A stretch of DNA of 64,000 bases from Choristoneura fumiferana (taxonomy: Eukaryota > Arthropoda > Insecta > Lepidoptera > Tortricidae): positions 13,265,795-13,329,794 of the forward strand of contig NC_133474.1 of the NCBI RefSeq assembly GCF_025370935.1. The letters run 5' to 3'. The notes below the pieces were generated by a model. That model ran no database searches. It was not told the origin of the DNA and saw nothing but the letters and a program-made list of their open reading frames with translations. Both the position numbers and the translations under genes were made by a program. Shown piece after piece: positions 11,701-22,625 of this stretch (positions are counted from its first letter, which is position 1; each line of letters begins with the position of its first letter).

Positions 11701-12264
11701 ATGGCTGATATTCTATTTCATCAAAAAGTCTAGGCAGGCGAGTGAAGAACGTTTCTTGGTCTGATGTTGATGTTAATTTTTGTTATATAATTTTGTGAAA
11801 GAAGTGCATTTATGAAACTTTTTTTTTTCTATTTACAGAACGATATATTTATGTAAGTTGTACGACTAAAAATATTGAAAGCTATTATTGCTTACAAGTA
11901 ATATGAAAATCAGCTGTATAGTTTTATTATATGTATACTCGTAAAAAATGTGAAACAAACATGGTAGGACACTTCGTCAACAAAGTACAGTGTGCTAGAA
12001 AATCAGATGCGCATATTTTGAGGATCGATTATTTGCATCGTTGTTAATTAGTTTCAATTTAATTAAATAAATAAAAATACAGGTAATGTTAATGCAAGGA
12101 TGATTATTTTTGGACGGAATGGTATTTTTGTATGAAACAAAAAAATATTACCACACAGTACTTAAATTATTTATGTGTACAATTGATTCTTAGGTTATAA
12201 ATTACATACACTGCAAATATCCGCACCTAATTTTCTAGCACCTTATTACAACAATTTATTTTCT
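11701..12264. other. Non-coding, nothing recognised
   Basis: AT-rich sequence between the retroelement remnant and the TTAA MITE. Confidence 0.5.
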
Positions 12265-12442
12265 TTAATGAGGGTTATCAGACAGGCGGAATATCGCTAG
12301 ATGGGGTTACTATAGTGAGGTCCGCTTGACGTTTCAGTCTTGCTTGCGATTGGCTCATTTAGTTATTTAACCAATCACAACCAAGACGCAACGATACTAA
12401 CGCCATCTAGCGATATTTCGCCTGTCGGAAAACCCTCATTAA
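12265..12442. mobile_element. TTAA-flanked MITE (piggyBac-type), copy 1
   Basis: A 170-bp element is bounded by TTAA at 12265-12268 and 12439-12442. Terminal inverted repeats read TGAGGGTTATCAGACAGGCG and, in complement, TGAGGGTTTTCCGACAGGCG, and extend through CGCTAGATGG. A TTAA duplication is diagnostic of piggyBac-type insertion. The interior is non-coding, with a secondary dyad (GATTGG..CCAATC). A diverged, inverted copy lies at 26848-27040. The open frame starting at 12340 crosses the right end and is not a gene. Confidence 0.85.
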
Positions 12443-13290
12443 TAGGAAGCACCGAGGTGGTAAAAGTAACTAAATCACAAACACGCATTTTCACTGAGAT
12501 GAGACCAAGTTATATCGAATGTTTGCCCCGGATAATCATCACATTGCAAATTTCATAGAAATCGTTATAAGCTGCTTCTAAGATCCATGAAATAAATAAA
12601 TATAGGTACAAGAATTACACGGTTTAAAGGTATTATATAAAACGTATTTTACAAATTGTTTTGAGTAGCAGGTTGTATTTGCGTGTTTTACCCCTTTAAT
12701 CTCGTTTTTCTTAAAACATAACTAATTTACATACTCTTAGTTAAGTCGAGAGGCAAAGGTTTGCAAAAAGGGATTTTTTATCCACGTTTCAAGGAAAAGG
12801 AACGTTCCTTATTAGGAGAAGGAAAACCATGCGGGTACGGCCTTTAAATGAAGTTATACCGTTATTCATGTTAATTCAGACCGTGCTCTCAAATAAGTTC
12901 AAGCTACTTTCCTTGAGCATTATAAAATCTCCTTTACTTGAAATCAGAGAACACTGGCCTTTTCACAATGCGATGTTACCTACACAAAAATAATTACTCT
13001 GGCAAAATTAAGAAAAATGTAAAATAGCGAGGGTGCCGGGTTGCTAATTACGCCTACCTGCCTTTCGAATCTTTTAAGACTTTCAATAACGATTCCGAGT
13101 GGGAATACTTGAAAGTTATGTTCTCAATGTGGTAGGGTCAGCATCAATTTGTAGCTGCACGCTTTAGTACTTTGTCGTTTTACAGCCACGTACTTAATGC
13201 CATTCAAAATTGACAAATATGTGAAACAGAGTAAAAAGTGACTTGCTACTTTTGATACTGATTGTGTACCAAGTCAATTTTGAACATAGT
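12443..13290. other. Non-coding, nothing recognised
   Basis: Ordinary AT-rich sequence. Confidence 0.5.
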
Positions 13291-13440
13291 TTTAGTCAGT
13301 CCTGGATTTGTCAATAGGCCGTATAGGCCGCGGCCTAGGGGCGGCATTCAACGAGAAAATTATTATTTTAGAAAGTTACATAGGGCGGCGAATATAAAGT
13401 GGCCTACACTCCTAAAAAACATAAATCCGCCACTGGTTTT
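13291..13440 (+). repeat. Possible interspersed repeat (GGCCGCGGCCTAGGGGCGGC block)
   Basis: The segment runs from CCTGGATTTGTCAATAGGCC to AAATCCGCCACTGG. It has a GC-rich dyad at GGCCGCGGCC and resembles a repeat I have seen in several animal genomes. There is only one copy here, so the call rests on recognition. Confidence 0.3.
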
Positions 13441-14199
13441 AGTAAACAGCTCGCTTATTCATGAATGAAAATGGTGAAATTAATTTCACTAGTTTATTTT
13501 TACACCTCGTAGGTACATGTTAGTCAATACTAAAGATCAATCTCGTTCTGTAAAGACTGTGTAAAGAGTGGTTATGTGTCGGATAGTCACATACACAGGT
13601 CACGTGAGACATTCAATAGGCGGTACAATAGACATGGGAACGGAATTTTCCCCTTTGATTCTGTTCTCGTTCAACAGAGAGTATGCTTTTCGCCGTTGAT
13701 AAAGATGTTTTTCGAGCACCCTTTGGCTGCCCTCCCGCCCATATCTGTTTGCTAGTCGCAGTCGCAACCAGAAGTCGAGTCCTTCGCAACTCACTGAACA
13801 AATTTTCTGGAATTCGGGTACAGGGCATGTCATAGTTTTTGTTTGTTTATTTTATTTTAAATGGGAATATTATTAATTGCACATCAAATAAATAATTGAT
13901 ATCAATTTATTATCATCATTTAAGTATATACTTTTGTACATCAATTAAATTGTTTAAATACAAATAAACTAAATGTTTAGCAGAACTAGTACTGCAGATA
14001 ATTCGAAAATATACATCAGCACGACATTACTTTTCTTTCGTCTAATGCGAGACAAATAAAGTCTTTTAGGTACAAAAATCAAATCAACTGACTCAAACAT
14101 AATACTGCAAAGCAAATTAACTAGAGCGGGCGTAGATGATATTATTTTGCATTTTTTTTTAAATAACTCTCCGAGTAGCATATATCCTAATTTAGCACC
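13441..14199. other. Non-coding; GC-richer patch at 13600-13833
   Basis: No gene is recognised. The 13600-13833 patch is open in two minus-strand frames (77 and 71 codons) with no familiar motif. It may be conserved non-coding DNA, but I cannot show that. Confidence 0.4.
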
Positions 14200-14330
14200 G
14201 GAAAATTAGGTACGACGACGAGCGGAGCGAGAAGAAGCGTTAGATACAATTGCGACCACAACGCGCGAGCCGAGCGAGCGAAGCGAGCGCGCCGCGGTAG
14301 CGGCCAGCGAAGCGCCAGAACCTAATGTAT
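14200..14330 (-). repeat. CpG-rich core repeat, copy 2
   Basis: Reverse-oriented homologue of 4255-4369. The complement reads GGTTCTGGCGCTTCG, then GCTCGCTTCGCTCGCTCGGC, then GCGTTGTGGTCGCAATT, matching copy 1 with a few substitutions. It is flanked by ATTAGGT and ACCTAAT, giving 7-bp inverted ends. Very dense in CG dinucleotides within AT-rich DNA. Confidence 0.75.
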
Positions 14331-14577
14331 TTAGGAAATAATTTGGCCCCTACTAGTGCTGGTTATCTAATTTATTTGATGTAAAAAGTATATACATGCT
14401 TAAAATAAATTGATTGGTAATTATCGCTCCGAAATATCTGATGGCGACTGAACAAGGGGATTTTTTTATATTTTATTGCAGATCTCATTATGTAATAGAT
14501 AATAAATAATAAGAAGATATGTCAAATAAAATGCTGCTTCATATAGGTAAACTGCTGTATGTTATATAATATATATA

Positions 14578-14624
<47 letters not shown>

Positions 14625-14892
14625 ATATATATATATATTAAAAAAAAAAAGAGTTACAAGGTATAATGAATATTAGTTGCAGTTTATTACGTAACATTTT
14701 GAGTTGAATTTTGTTGTGAATTCGGATTTTTTTTTGATAAAAAAAGGACTTTTTTGATTTGCGGTTACATACTACCCTTTTAAATGCCTCCTAAAATCAA
14801 GATTATTCCGCTGCTTGATACTACAACTTGGCAATTTGTGTCAAGGTTCGAGTTTCATTTATGACAAGGGCCCGATTAATATTAAAATATGA
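14331..14892. other. Non-coding, AT microsatellite inside
   Basis: AT-rich DNA containing the (AT)n run listed separately. Otherwise nothing recognised. Confidence 0.5.
14565..14639. repeat. (AT)n microsatellite
   Basis: About 75 bp of AT dinucleotides with a few TA/GT interruptions, followed by an A run. Confidence 0.95.
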
Positions 14893-15010
14893 GTAAACTA
14901 GCTTTTCCCCGCGGCGTCGCCCGCGTGGAATTCGGTTATCGCGCGCTGTTCCCTCGGGAACTATGCATTTTTCCGGGATAAAAAGTAGCCTATGTCACTC
15001 TCTGGCTCTA
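14893..15010 (+). repeat. ACTAGC-family repeat, 5' part
   Basis: Begins AACTAGCTTTTCCCCGCGG, then CGTGGAATTCGGTTATCGCG, CCCTCGGGAACTATGCA and CCGGGATAAAAAGTAGCC. This is a very common lepidopteran interspersed repeat. Other members here are at 36077, 47637, 48496(-), 52637(-), 61014 and 62880(-). The 3' body of this copy is not recognisable. Confidence 0.7.
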
Positions 15011-15130
15011 GTGGGGTACTCAATATATGGGAACCAATATTTTTGACATTAAAGGATGAGACTTGGCATACTTGTTCCTTAGGTGGACTAGAGTGGAAAA
15101 CGCCCGGGAGCCAGTGGGAGCCACCCTGCA

Positions 15131-15149
15131 GGGGGGGAGGGGGAGGGGG
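15131..15149 (+). other. G-run, possible G-quadruplex
   Basis: Runs of 7, 5 and 5 G separated by single A. Four G-triplets can be drawn from these, so a quadruplex is possible. Function unknown. Confidence 0.5.
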
Positions 15150-15627
15150 TAAAGTTTACTTACGCCGCGCGTACTGTTGGTCGTAATAACTGCTAATTTA
15201 TTGCTACTATGGCATGTTGGGTATCATTTTCGGATAAATAAAAGATGACCGATCATTATCCGAAACAAAAAAAACACCTTTACATACAAAAAATAATAAT
15301 TACGGCCGATAATTGAAAATTTCATGAAAATTTTTTTTTTTCCTTTAACGATATATCTCGAACGCATACCGATATTGGCAAAAAAAAAATGTGTCAAGAA
15401 AGCCACATTCATACAGATTCCAAAAATATAAGCTTTATTGGAACAATTTAATAAAAATTGCGTTTAAAAAATATTATACACATCGCGGCAGTAGCATATT
15501 TAAAGAAATATTAGATTAATAACATCAACCAAGAGTACTTTTATAGGTTGCTAGGGTCATGTACAACTAAATACAGCCTATTTAGATAGAATAAAGCACA
15601 ATGTAAATGTGATGCTTTTAAATTGCA
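15150..15627. other. Non-coding, nothing recognised
   Basis: AT-rich DNA between the G-run and the direct repeats. Confidence 0.5.
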
Positions 15628-15866
15628 ATAACTTTGTATGTACTATGTATACGAGTATATATACAATCAAGTAAGTAAGTATGGTTCTATTTAAACTTAT
15701 AACTGAGCTGAGCCTAATGACGATTGCAAGTAACATAGTTATTAAACAAACTTTTATATTTAAAATACTGTCTTATAAATGTTTTGTTTATTATGTACAT
15801 TTTCCTCCGCAGTCGCACATGCTATTTAATTACCATAACTTTGTATGTACTATGTATACGAGTATA
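15628..15866 (+). repeat. Pair of perfect 32-bp direct repeats
   Basis: The same 32-bp sequence, starting ATAACTTTGTATGTACTATG and ending ACGAGTATA, occurs at 15628-15659 and 15835-15866. It is too long for a usual transposon target duplication. It may be a partial tandem duplication of about 207 bp or ends of an unknown element. The intervening open frame is not recognised. Confidence 0.85.
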
Positions 15867-16390
15867 AATGTAAGTCAAAATAAATCACTAAAACAAAAAA
15901 AATATAGTATGCATGAAAAGTAAAATTTACGTAGTGTAGTGAGTGAACAATTGTTTTCACTGTTGCTATTTTATTTCCTCACCATCGAAGTGGAAAGCAG
16001 AGTGTAAAACTCGAGCATTAAATCCATTTTCCCCTCGACGTGTCTATCCACCCTCGCCGTACCGGCTCGGGTGGCTATATGAACTTCTTGGGTAAAATGG
16101 CTCGTTTTATGCTCTTGTTGTACAATCTACTATTTGTCGTAGTTTTTCCATTCTTGATTCATTTTGACGTCTGATTTTTTGTATTAAAGTTGGGAAGTGA
16201 GTGAGGCGAGTAAACGGTTATGCTAATTCAACATGGAGAAGACGTTCCTGGTTAATTAGCATAGAAGCGTCTTAGAGAAACAACACCGCGTGGAGCTGAT
16301 TATCTTAAGTACGTTAGTGCGCATCTTTCGATGTAAGTTTTACTAGGTAGGTATGCCGAGTTCGAAATACTTGGAATTTTTCTTCTTTAT
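15867..16390. other. Non-coding with a less AT-rich patch at 15960-16110
   Basis: The patch (CCTCACCATCGAAGTGG .. CGTACCGGCTCGGGTGGC) looks like a repeat or conserved non-coding block. No second copy occurs in the window. Confidence 0.35.
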
Positions 16391-16433
16391 TTACTTACCC
16401 GCGACCCGCCCCGGCTTCGCATGGGCAAAATAA
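16391..16433 (+). repeat. Retroposon start (CCCGCCCCGGCTTCGC motif)
   Basis: The sequence ACCCGCGACCCGCCCCGGCT followed by TCGCATGGGCA is a well-known lepidopteran retroposon end motif. An inverted counterpart lies near 16950-16975. Confidence 0.5.
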
Positions 16434-16895
16434 AAAAAACGGCCAAGTGTGAGTCGGGCTCCCGTACGAAGGGTTCCGTACCTATACAACATAAGACATT
16501 AGCAAAAACGGCAAAAAACAGCGTTTGCTATATGGGATTCATTTTAATTTAATTATTATTATTATTTATTTTGAAAATACATTTATACAAATAAATATTC
16601 TGTGAATATTTCAAGCAACTACCTGTTGCCGTTATAATATCTAGCAAAAAACGGTAAAAAATAAAACACTTATTGTATGGAAGCCCCTCTCAAATATTTA
16701 TTTTATTCTGTTTTTAGTATTTGTTGTTATAGCGGCAATAGAAATACATCATCTGTGAAAACTGTCTAGCTATCACTGTTCATGAGATACAGCCTAGTGA
16801 CAGACAGACAGACGGACAGAGGAGTCTTAGTAGGAGGAGGAGTCGTAATAGGGTCCCGTTCTTATTATCCTTTGGGCACAGAACTCTAAAAAAGT
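16434..16895 (+). repeat. GGCCAAG..GGGTTCCGTA repeat, copy a
   Basis: Starts GGCCAAGTGTGAGTCGGGCT and GGGTTCCGTACC and ends near GACAGACAGACAGACGGACAG and TAGGGTCCCGTT. This layout (GGCCAAG start, GGGTTCCGTA, GACAGACAGACGGACA near the end) is shared with copies at 27284, 55021 and, reversed, 58893. The body is more diverged than the other copies. No ORF. Confidence 0.65.
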
Positions 16896-17556
16896 CTATC
16901 TAGTGGACTTCACACATTTTTCAGCTTAATTTTCCAAAAACTACCTACACCCGACCCGCGCGAAGCCGGGGCGCGTCAACGTAGAGTAAATGTATTTTTT
17001 GGTTAGATTGATATTTTTAATTTCGTAATATCTATGAATGGAATATCCGATTTGAAAAATTCAAAAAGTAATCTACAGAGGTATTAGAACCTTGAATATA
17101 AAAATATTTATTTGGATAAGAATTAATTAATACAAAGGTATGGATAACATGGTCTGATTTTAGTCCGCGTATCTGTCAACTTTTAAAATGTAAAAAAGTA
17201 GTTAGGTTTAATGACATAACTACAATAGTTGAACATATGGTATCGCGGAGTTTTTTGTAGATTTTCATATATTCTTTAATATCGTAAAACATTTTTTTGT
17301 TCTATCATCAACAATAAAGTTGTTTTATGGCAACTTTTTTTACACTTTGATTACATTATTGAAGTTTTAGTACGGAACCCTATTTTTTTCTGGCAATAAA
17401 TATAGCCTATGGCACTTTTGAATAATTTTGCATTCTAATAGTGAAAGATTTTTTAAAATCGGTCCAGAGGTTTTTGAGTTAATTCGTAACAAACATCCAA
17501 AATTCCAAACATCCAAAAATCCAAATCTTTCCTCTTTATAATATTAGTATATATAC
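16896..17556. repeat. AT-rich body of a retroposon-like repeat
   Basis: Begins with an inverted CGAAGCCGGGGCG motif (about 16950-16975) and contains AGTACGGAACCCT and AAATCGGTCCAGAGG. It ends with AACATCCAAAA repeats and TATAATATTAGTATAT, the usual ending of this type. No coding sequence seen. Confidence 0.45.
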
Positions 17557-18015
17557 TTATAGATATTCGCCAGACTCCTGCCAATATCGTTTGCAACTAA
17601 GCCAGTAAATGTGTTAGCACGTGTTTACAAATAACAAACCATTGTATCTGGTTCAATGGTCATTTCAACTTTTGTATTACAACGTACTTTGTAATCTTCC
17701 TTATCCTGCTCCTGCCATAAACTCGAATAATAAACTTTATACATGAAATAGATATTTTTGTTAACATTAAATTATGATATGAATTGCTTCAGTCCTGAAT
17801 ATCCGCGTATCTAAGTGCTTGGTTGCTTAACCTGTTCGTCTGTATGCACAAGTTTTGTGCATATGCACCTCGGTGTTGTAGAAGCTTGTTCCTTTCGATC
17901 TAATTAGGCGGGAACTGCGGAGATAGCTGCGATAGAAACTTGCGGCTTACGAGTAGGACCAACACCACTGACAAGATTACCAAAGTTTTACCCGCCGACA
18001 CGAACTTGAAGCCGT
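17557..18015. other. Non-coding, nothing recognised
   Basis: A moderately GC-rich block begins near 17880. No recognisable gene. Confidence 0.4.
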
Positions 18016-18471
18016 ATGAAACGAGCCTCCGCCGCTTTATCCTTAACTTATCGCACACGAATGCACACATTTTGTTTCAGTATTCACGGGATTTGCATGT
18101 TGGTGTTCGAGTCTTCAATTAAGAATTGTGTCGGCATACATATACAACGCCTAACGTTCAATTTAATGAACCCTTCTGTTGAAAAATTAACGGTTATGGA
18201 CATTCTAAAAGCGAATTTCCTCACGGCTTGTAATAAATATTTATGGGTGCTTGCTAATTATCGAGTGGGTCGTTTATGGCTCGTGCTCTACACGGGTGCG
18301 GGACCTATAAGGCCCTCGCAATGCTATGTATTAAGCTATTATTCCCTCCGAGCTCCTTTTCCGCTCCGAAAACAAATGACACGAATTTATTCAACTCCGT
18401 TGGAAAACAACTATTTCTGGAGTCTTACGTACCTTCTATCTGAAGGTACGTTTATTGCTGTTTCAGATTGA
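18016..18471 (+). other. Unrecognised 151-codon open frame, probably not a gene
   Basis: Starts MKRASAALSLTYRTRMH and ends LLSEGTFIAVSD. No domain, signal peptide or repeat is evident. The composition is mixed, with no splice sites or polyadenylation context that would favour a gene. Its length is unusual for this AT-rich window, but an open frame of this size can arise by chance in 64 kb. A perfect 10-bp hairpin, ACGTACCTTC / GAAGGTACGT, lies near its end at 18427-18451. The block could be conserved non-coding DNA. Confidence 0.15.
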
Positions 18472-20804
18472 TCCAAACTTTTTAGGTAAAAGTGTTATAT
18501 ACAATTCTATTGTCTTTTTGTTTACTTTCACATACCCTTTGAATGACATTAGTGTACATCTGTATTATGCTGCAATATAGTATATACCTAGTATTCTTAA
18601 GGAAAACAAAAAAGTATTTAGTTAGAATATTAAAGCCTCATGTTGTAGTGAGAGCTTCTAAAGAACAAGAATTAAGAATAATATTAATTTATCCAAAAGT
18701 TGGAAACTTTCATTGTTACTTTCGTTTCATGATCGAGAGATCGTGTTGAGTATTCGTGGGTTGAAATTTATTTTATAATTTAAATTACTAGTATTATCTC
18801 GGTTTATTTCATAAAAACTAATGAAATTCAGGTTTCGAAGTCGCCGTATTTGTTAATTTAAATTGGGTGAGCAGGATTTTACTACACATCGAATTTGTTT
18901 TTCATTCCGTTAAGCTTATTTGCCTTCGTTTTGGGGTTAGTGCGGAGGCCGGGTCGCCGGACGGCGGGACGGGCGGATGTTTTCCCAAGCCTATGCTTCC
19001 GACAGTTTATCAAGCTGGCTGCTCTTGACACACTCACCGATGGCCGTAGCCCTTTCCGTGATTAATGCCAAATTGTAAATATATCTGGCACACAATCATC
19101 ATATATTCCAACCAAAAAGTTACGTCTGGCGAGCGACCCGACTTCCGAGTCTGACTTCTTTGTAAGTATTTACTCGTATGGAATTTTACTCATTCATTTG
19201 CCATGAATGCATTTGACTTGACATTTTACGAAATTTAATGTGAACTAGATTTCAGGTATAAACTCGATAGCCTGGCGTCAGGCTACGGATGGAGTTCAAA
19301 AGGTTCGATCACTGTTAACGAAACCCAAAACGACTCAATGGACAAAGTTTCCTGATAACATGAATATTCCTATTTCAATGTTTAATATTATTCTGAAGTA
19401 TTTTTGTTAAATGTGCAAGTTTTTGAACTCAATTTGTGTAATCGTAGTTGTTGCATGCACAGTTTTAGTTACGTGTAAAAAATCTATTGAGCCACTATGG
19501 AAAGTTACCATATTAAAAAAGGCCGATCCCGAAATGTGTTTGTAAACGATATCAAAACGTCATTGTACTAAGCATGTATGTTTAATAATTGAAGTCCTTG
19601 ATTGTACCTGCTAAAATTACTATCCATTTCCAAATGTGTTATAATATGAATTGCGCAATGAGTTCAACTGTAAAAACTCCCCCGTGAATACTTACATACG
19701 TTGGAATAAATGACATCCCGATGGAGCTGTTCTTGTTTGTGGTAGTTTTATTCCATTATTACTTAACTACTTTTCGTGTAACGCTCTTTATGGATTTTAT
19801 ATTTTACAGCTTTTTTACAGTTCTTTAACTGAACTGAAAGATAATTTTCATTATTTCTATTTCTACTAATGTAGAACAAGATAAAAGAAAACGAGCATCT
19901 GCATACCTAAATATCCTTGTTTGTTAGTTTCTGCTTCACATAACAAGGCGAGCCAAGGACTACACAGTAAAAATCCATAATTCCTTTGCATCGATTCATT
20001 TAGTTCTCAAACAGTCTTGCTAAGCCTCTGGCGGTATATTTGCATTGCTAAGTATCCCCAGATTGCCGTGGGACGTACCGAGATACGTTTTTATGCTAGT
20101 CTATACTTTGCATATATGAACCTTACGTAAGAACGACGATAATTTCCTTATAACGTCCCACTTTTCATACGCCGACTTTTGAAAAGTTCTCCGAGAGTTC
20201 ACATTTCAGCGACGAATTCAAGTGGCATTATAATAAAATATCACATGAATTCACCAGTATGACCTATGCCATTGACGTTTATGACTACTTATTCAGGTAC
20301 TGCAATTTTTGCTTAAGTTTCAGCACCATATTCGAGTTAATGTGACTTCATATTAAAATTGATAAACGCATATATTGGAAAGTTTATGAAGCGTTCATAA
20401 CATATTACTTCGATTGAAGGCGTGAGTTAAAGGCGCGATACGTCAAAGCCGATGAACCAGTAAAGCTTATACAGCAGTTTATTTTTCCGATTAAATAAAC
20501 GATGTTCTTGTGTTCTGTTTAAACGGTTTCTTGTAATACTAACGCTTTACTATAATTAGCAGCCACTGTTAGTTCACACGGCGCCATCGTATTTCTTTTG
20601 AGTCTGTTCTCTAGATTTTCTCCTTTTGCTTGGATCCCGCATTCATCCCGACCCATTTTAATGGACATACGCGAGAGCCCGGCTACTACATCCGCTAGTT
20701 TCCATCTTCTTGCTTACGCGGTTACTTTTCTTTGTTGAGTAAAACCATAAGTACATACCATCTTTTAATTTTTTTTTCCGTTTCAACGATTTCGTTTTAT
20801 ATAT
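18472..20804. other. Non-coding with GC-rich patches
   Basis: A GC-rich patch at about 18935-19000 (GGCCGGGTCGCCGGACGG) and another at 20570-20700 stand out from the AT-rich background. Neither carries a recognisable gene or repeat. No other features. Confidence 0.4.
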
Positions 20805-20935
20805 ACAATACAATACAATGACTCTTTATTGTACACCAGAAATAGTTAGCGATACAGAAAACAGGTACACAGAGAGAAAATTACAAGGTAAGCAATAGGC
20901 GGCCTTATCGCGTTATGTACAAACATAAAATTACA
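20805..20935 (-). mobile_element. LINE 3' end with (ATTGT)n tail
   Basis: On the minus strand: GATAAGGCCGCCTATTGCTT, CCTTGTAATTTT, CTGTATCGCTAAC, then TGGTGTACAATAAAGAGTC and a TTGTATTGTATTG tail. The same text is at 48365-48495 on the plus strand. The AATAAA provides a polyadenylation signal. It lies about 150 bp downstream of, and in the same orientation as, the candidate terminal exon at 21085-21237. Confidence 0.75.
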
Positions 20936-21084
20936 AGAAAAGTGGTGTGCATCTTGAAGAAAGTTGACTTTTAACTTAGAACGAACTGGCACAAACTATT
21001 TCCTTCAGACTTGCGAATTCTTTGAATTAAAGCCGATCAAATTAACATAATGCTGATCGAGAAGTAAGAGCGCACTAGTTGGCG

Positions 21085-21237
21085 TCAGTCGGCCACATTA
21101 GAGACGTAGTTCGGATAGTTGAGCAGCCAGGCGGCGAGGAAGGCGGCAGCGGTCGCATACGCATAAAACTTTCCGGCAATGACAAGTGCCTCTGATAACG
21201 ACTCTCGCTGCCGCCCGTTCCACTGCCACAGGTGAAT
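21085..21237 (-). CDS. Candidate terminal exon, membrane-protein-like C-terminus
   Basis: A minus-strand frame opens after TAA (21238-21240) and runs to TGA (21085-21087). It reads LWQWNGRQRESLSEALVIAG, then KFYAYATAAAFLAAWLLNYP, then NYVSNVAD. The middle is a plausible single transmembrane helix (AYATAAAFLAAWLL) after a charged segment, ending in a short polar tail. Codons are strongly GC-ending, unlike the AT-rich surroundings, which is why I take it as coding. A splice acceptor could be the CAG just before TGG at 21222, giving an exon of 21085-21222, but its pyrimidine tract is poor. The other minus-strand frame here (67 codons) is a shadow. Downstream lies a LINE 3' end carrying AATAAA. 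I do not recognise the family; a retrocopied gene fragment is the main alternative. Confidence 0.4.
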   Translation of the reverse strand: MHLWQWNGRQRESLSEALVIAGKFYAYATAAAFLAAWLLNYPNYVSNVAD

Positions 21238-21785
21238 TTAGGTATCCCACTACTTTGCAAATTAAATCCTGCCATCATACTTTATTCCTCACCCACCTAA
21301 TGGTCTAGAACCGAATGGATTTCAATATATGGAAATGTTACAGATTTTCAAATAGCCTTAAATTAGATTTAGGACAGTTGCACGGTTTCTCTGAATGCAA
21401 TGTTCCAAAGTGGGAATACGAATCAAAGTGGCGAAGAATTCGATTGAATTTAAACTTCCTTTTGTTGCATGTTACAAATATTGAGTATTGTGAAGACTGG
21501 CACAAAATTGAGTTCATGACATTAAAAGAAGAAACGGAATATTGAACTACTTTTCAAAATATTCTGAATACTCGTATGAGGTTATAAATATCTGATAAGT
21601 TTTTTTTTGTTTACTTAGTGGTTTGTTCAGGGGAGACTCTATCAAAGATGAACTAGATAGTAAAGTTACTTCCAAAAGTCTAATCTACATCGATGTGATT
21701 ATTGTTATTATTGCAGTTTCGGTGACTGTACATGATATCATCCGCTAAAAATGCGAATTAAAAATGATTATTTTACCAAAGCTTA
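21238..21785. other. Non-coding, nothing recognised
   Basis: AT-rich. The 76-codon frame at 21315 shows no familiar motif. Confidence 0.45.
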
Positions 21786-21882
21786 AACAAGAAGGATAAA
21801 TTCGACTTTTTACATGTATCTCTGAACGTTTGTCAATTGTGTTTATTTATTTAATTTTTTTTACACAATAAAAAGTTTATCA
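21786..21882 (+). mobile_element. Decayed LINE 3' UTR fragment
   Basis: Shares GGATAAATTCGACTTTTTAC and TCAATTGTGTT with the remnant at 649-745, and ends in ACAATAAAAAGTTTA, a degraded ACAATAAAGAGT signal. Confidence 0.45.
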
Positions 21883-22088
21883 TGAATACATAAATTGATT
21901 GTTCTCGAATCAGTCTATTTCAATAGTAACTGAAGTAAAGTAGCTGAACCTCTTGAGTATTTTTTCGGATAAACAACAATTCTGGAGCAGTTTCAAATTA
22001 GTCAGAGTGACAAAGGCAGCAGCGTCTTCTGCGTACACCATCAGCATAACACTGCGATCGCCAAGCCGTCTGCCAAGCGTGGGGATTA

Positions 22089-22625
22089 TGGCCAAACCCC
22101 CCCCCCCCAAATAAAAAATAATAATAGGATGTCTTCTCGTCCAATATTCCGCAGTGCCTGAAGACTAGAGTCTTCGACCAGTGTGTGTTGCCAGTGATGA
22201 CTTATGGCGCTGAGACGTGGTCCTTGACTGTTGGTCTCTTAGAGAGGCTCAGAGTCACGCAACGAGCTATGGAGAGAGCTATGCTTGGAGTTTCTTTGCG
22301 CGATAGAATCCGGAATACGGAAATTCGTCGAAGAACTAAAGTCACTGACATAGTTGGAAAAATATGCAAATTGAAGTGGCAATGGGCAGGCCACATCGCT
22401 CGAAGAACAGATATACTGTTGGAGCGAAAAGTTCTCGAGTGGCGACCACGAACCGGAAGACGAATCGTTGGCAGGCCTCCCACCAGGTGGACTGACGACA
22501 TCGTGAGAGTGGCGGAAAACCGGTGGATGCAAGTGGCGAGTTGTCGATCATTGTGGCGTTCTAAGGGGGAGGCCTTTGTTCAGCAGTGGACGTCTTCCGG
22601 CTGATGATGATGATGATGATGATGA
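22089..22625 (+). pseudogene. RTE-clade LINE C-terminus with GAT-rich tail
   Basis: An open frame from about 22125 to the stop TGA at 22602-22604 encodes the C-terminal region of an RTE-type polyprotein. It reads FDQCVLPVMTYGAETWSLT, then RVTQRAMERAMLGVSLRDR, KLKWQWAGHIARR, GRPPTRWTDDI and GEAFVQQWTSSG. Valine, not methionine, is the natural residue where a start might be called (GTG at 22185), because the frame continues upstream. A TGATGA tail follows directly (22602-22625), the usual RTE ending. The left boundary is a run of 12 C (22097-22108), so the copy is 5'-truncated and lacks the endonuclease and reverse-transcriptase domains. The minus-strand frames over it are shadows. Confidence 0.9.

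Noticed and set aside
22202..22551. Three minus-strand frames of 69-99 codons
   Set aside because: Antisense shadows of the RTE C-terminus on the plus strand.
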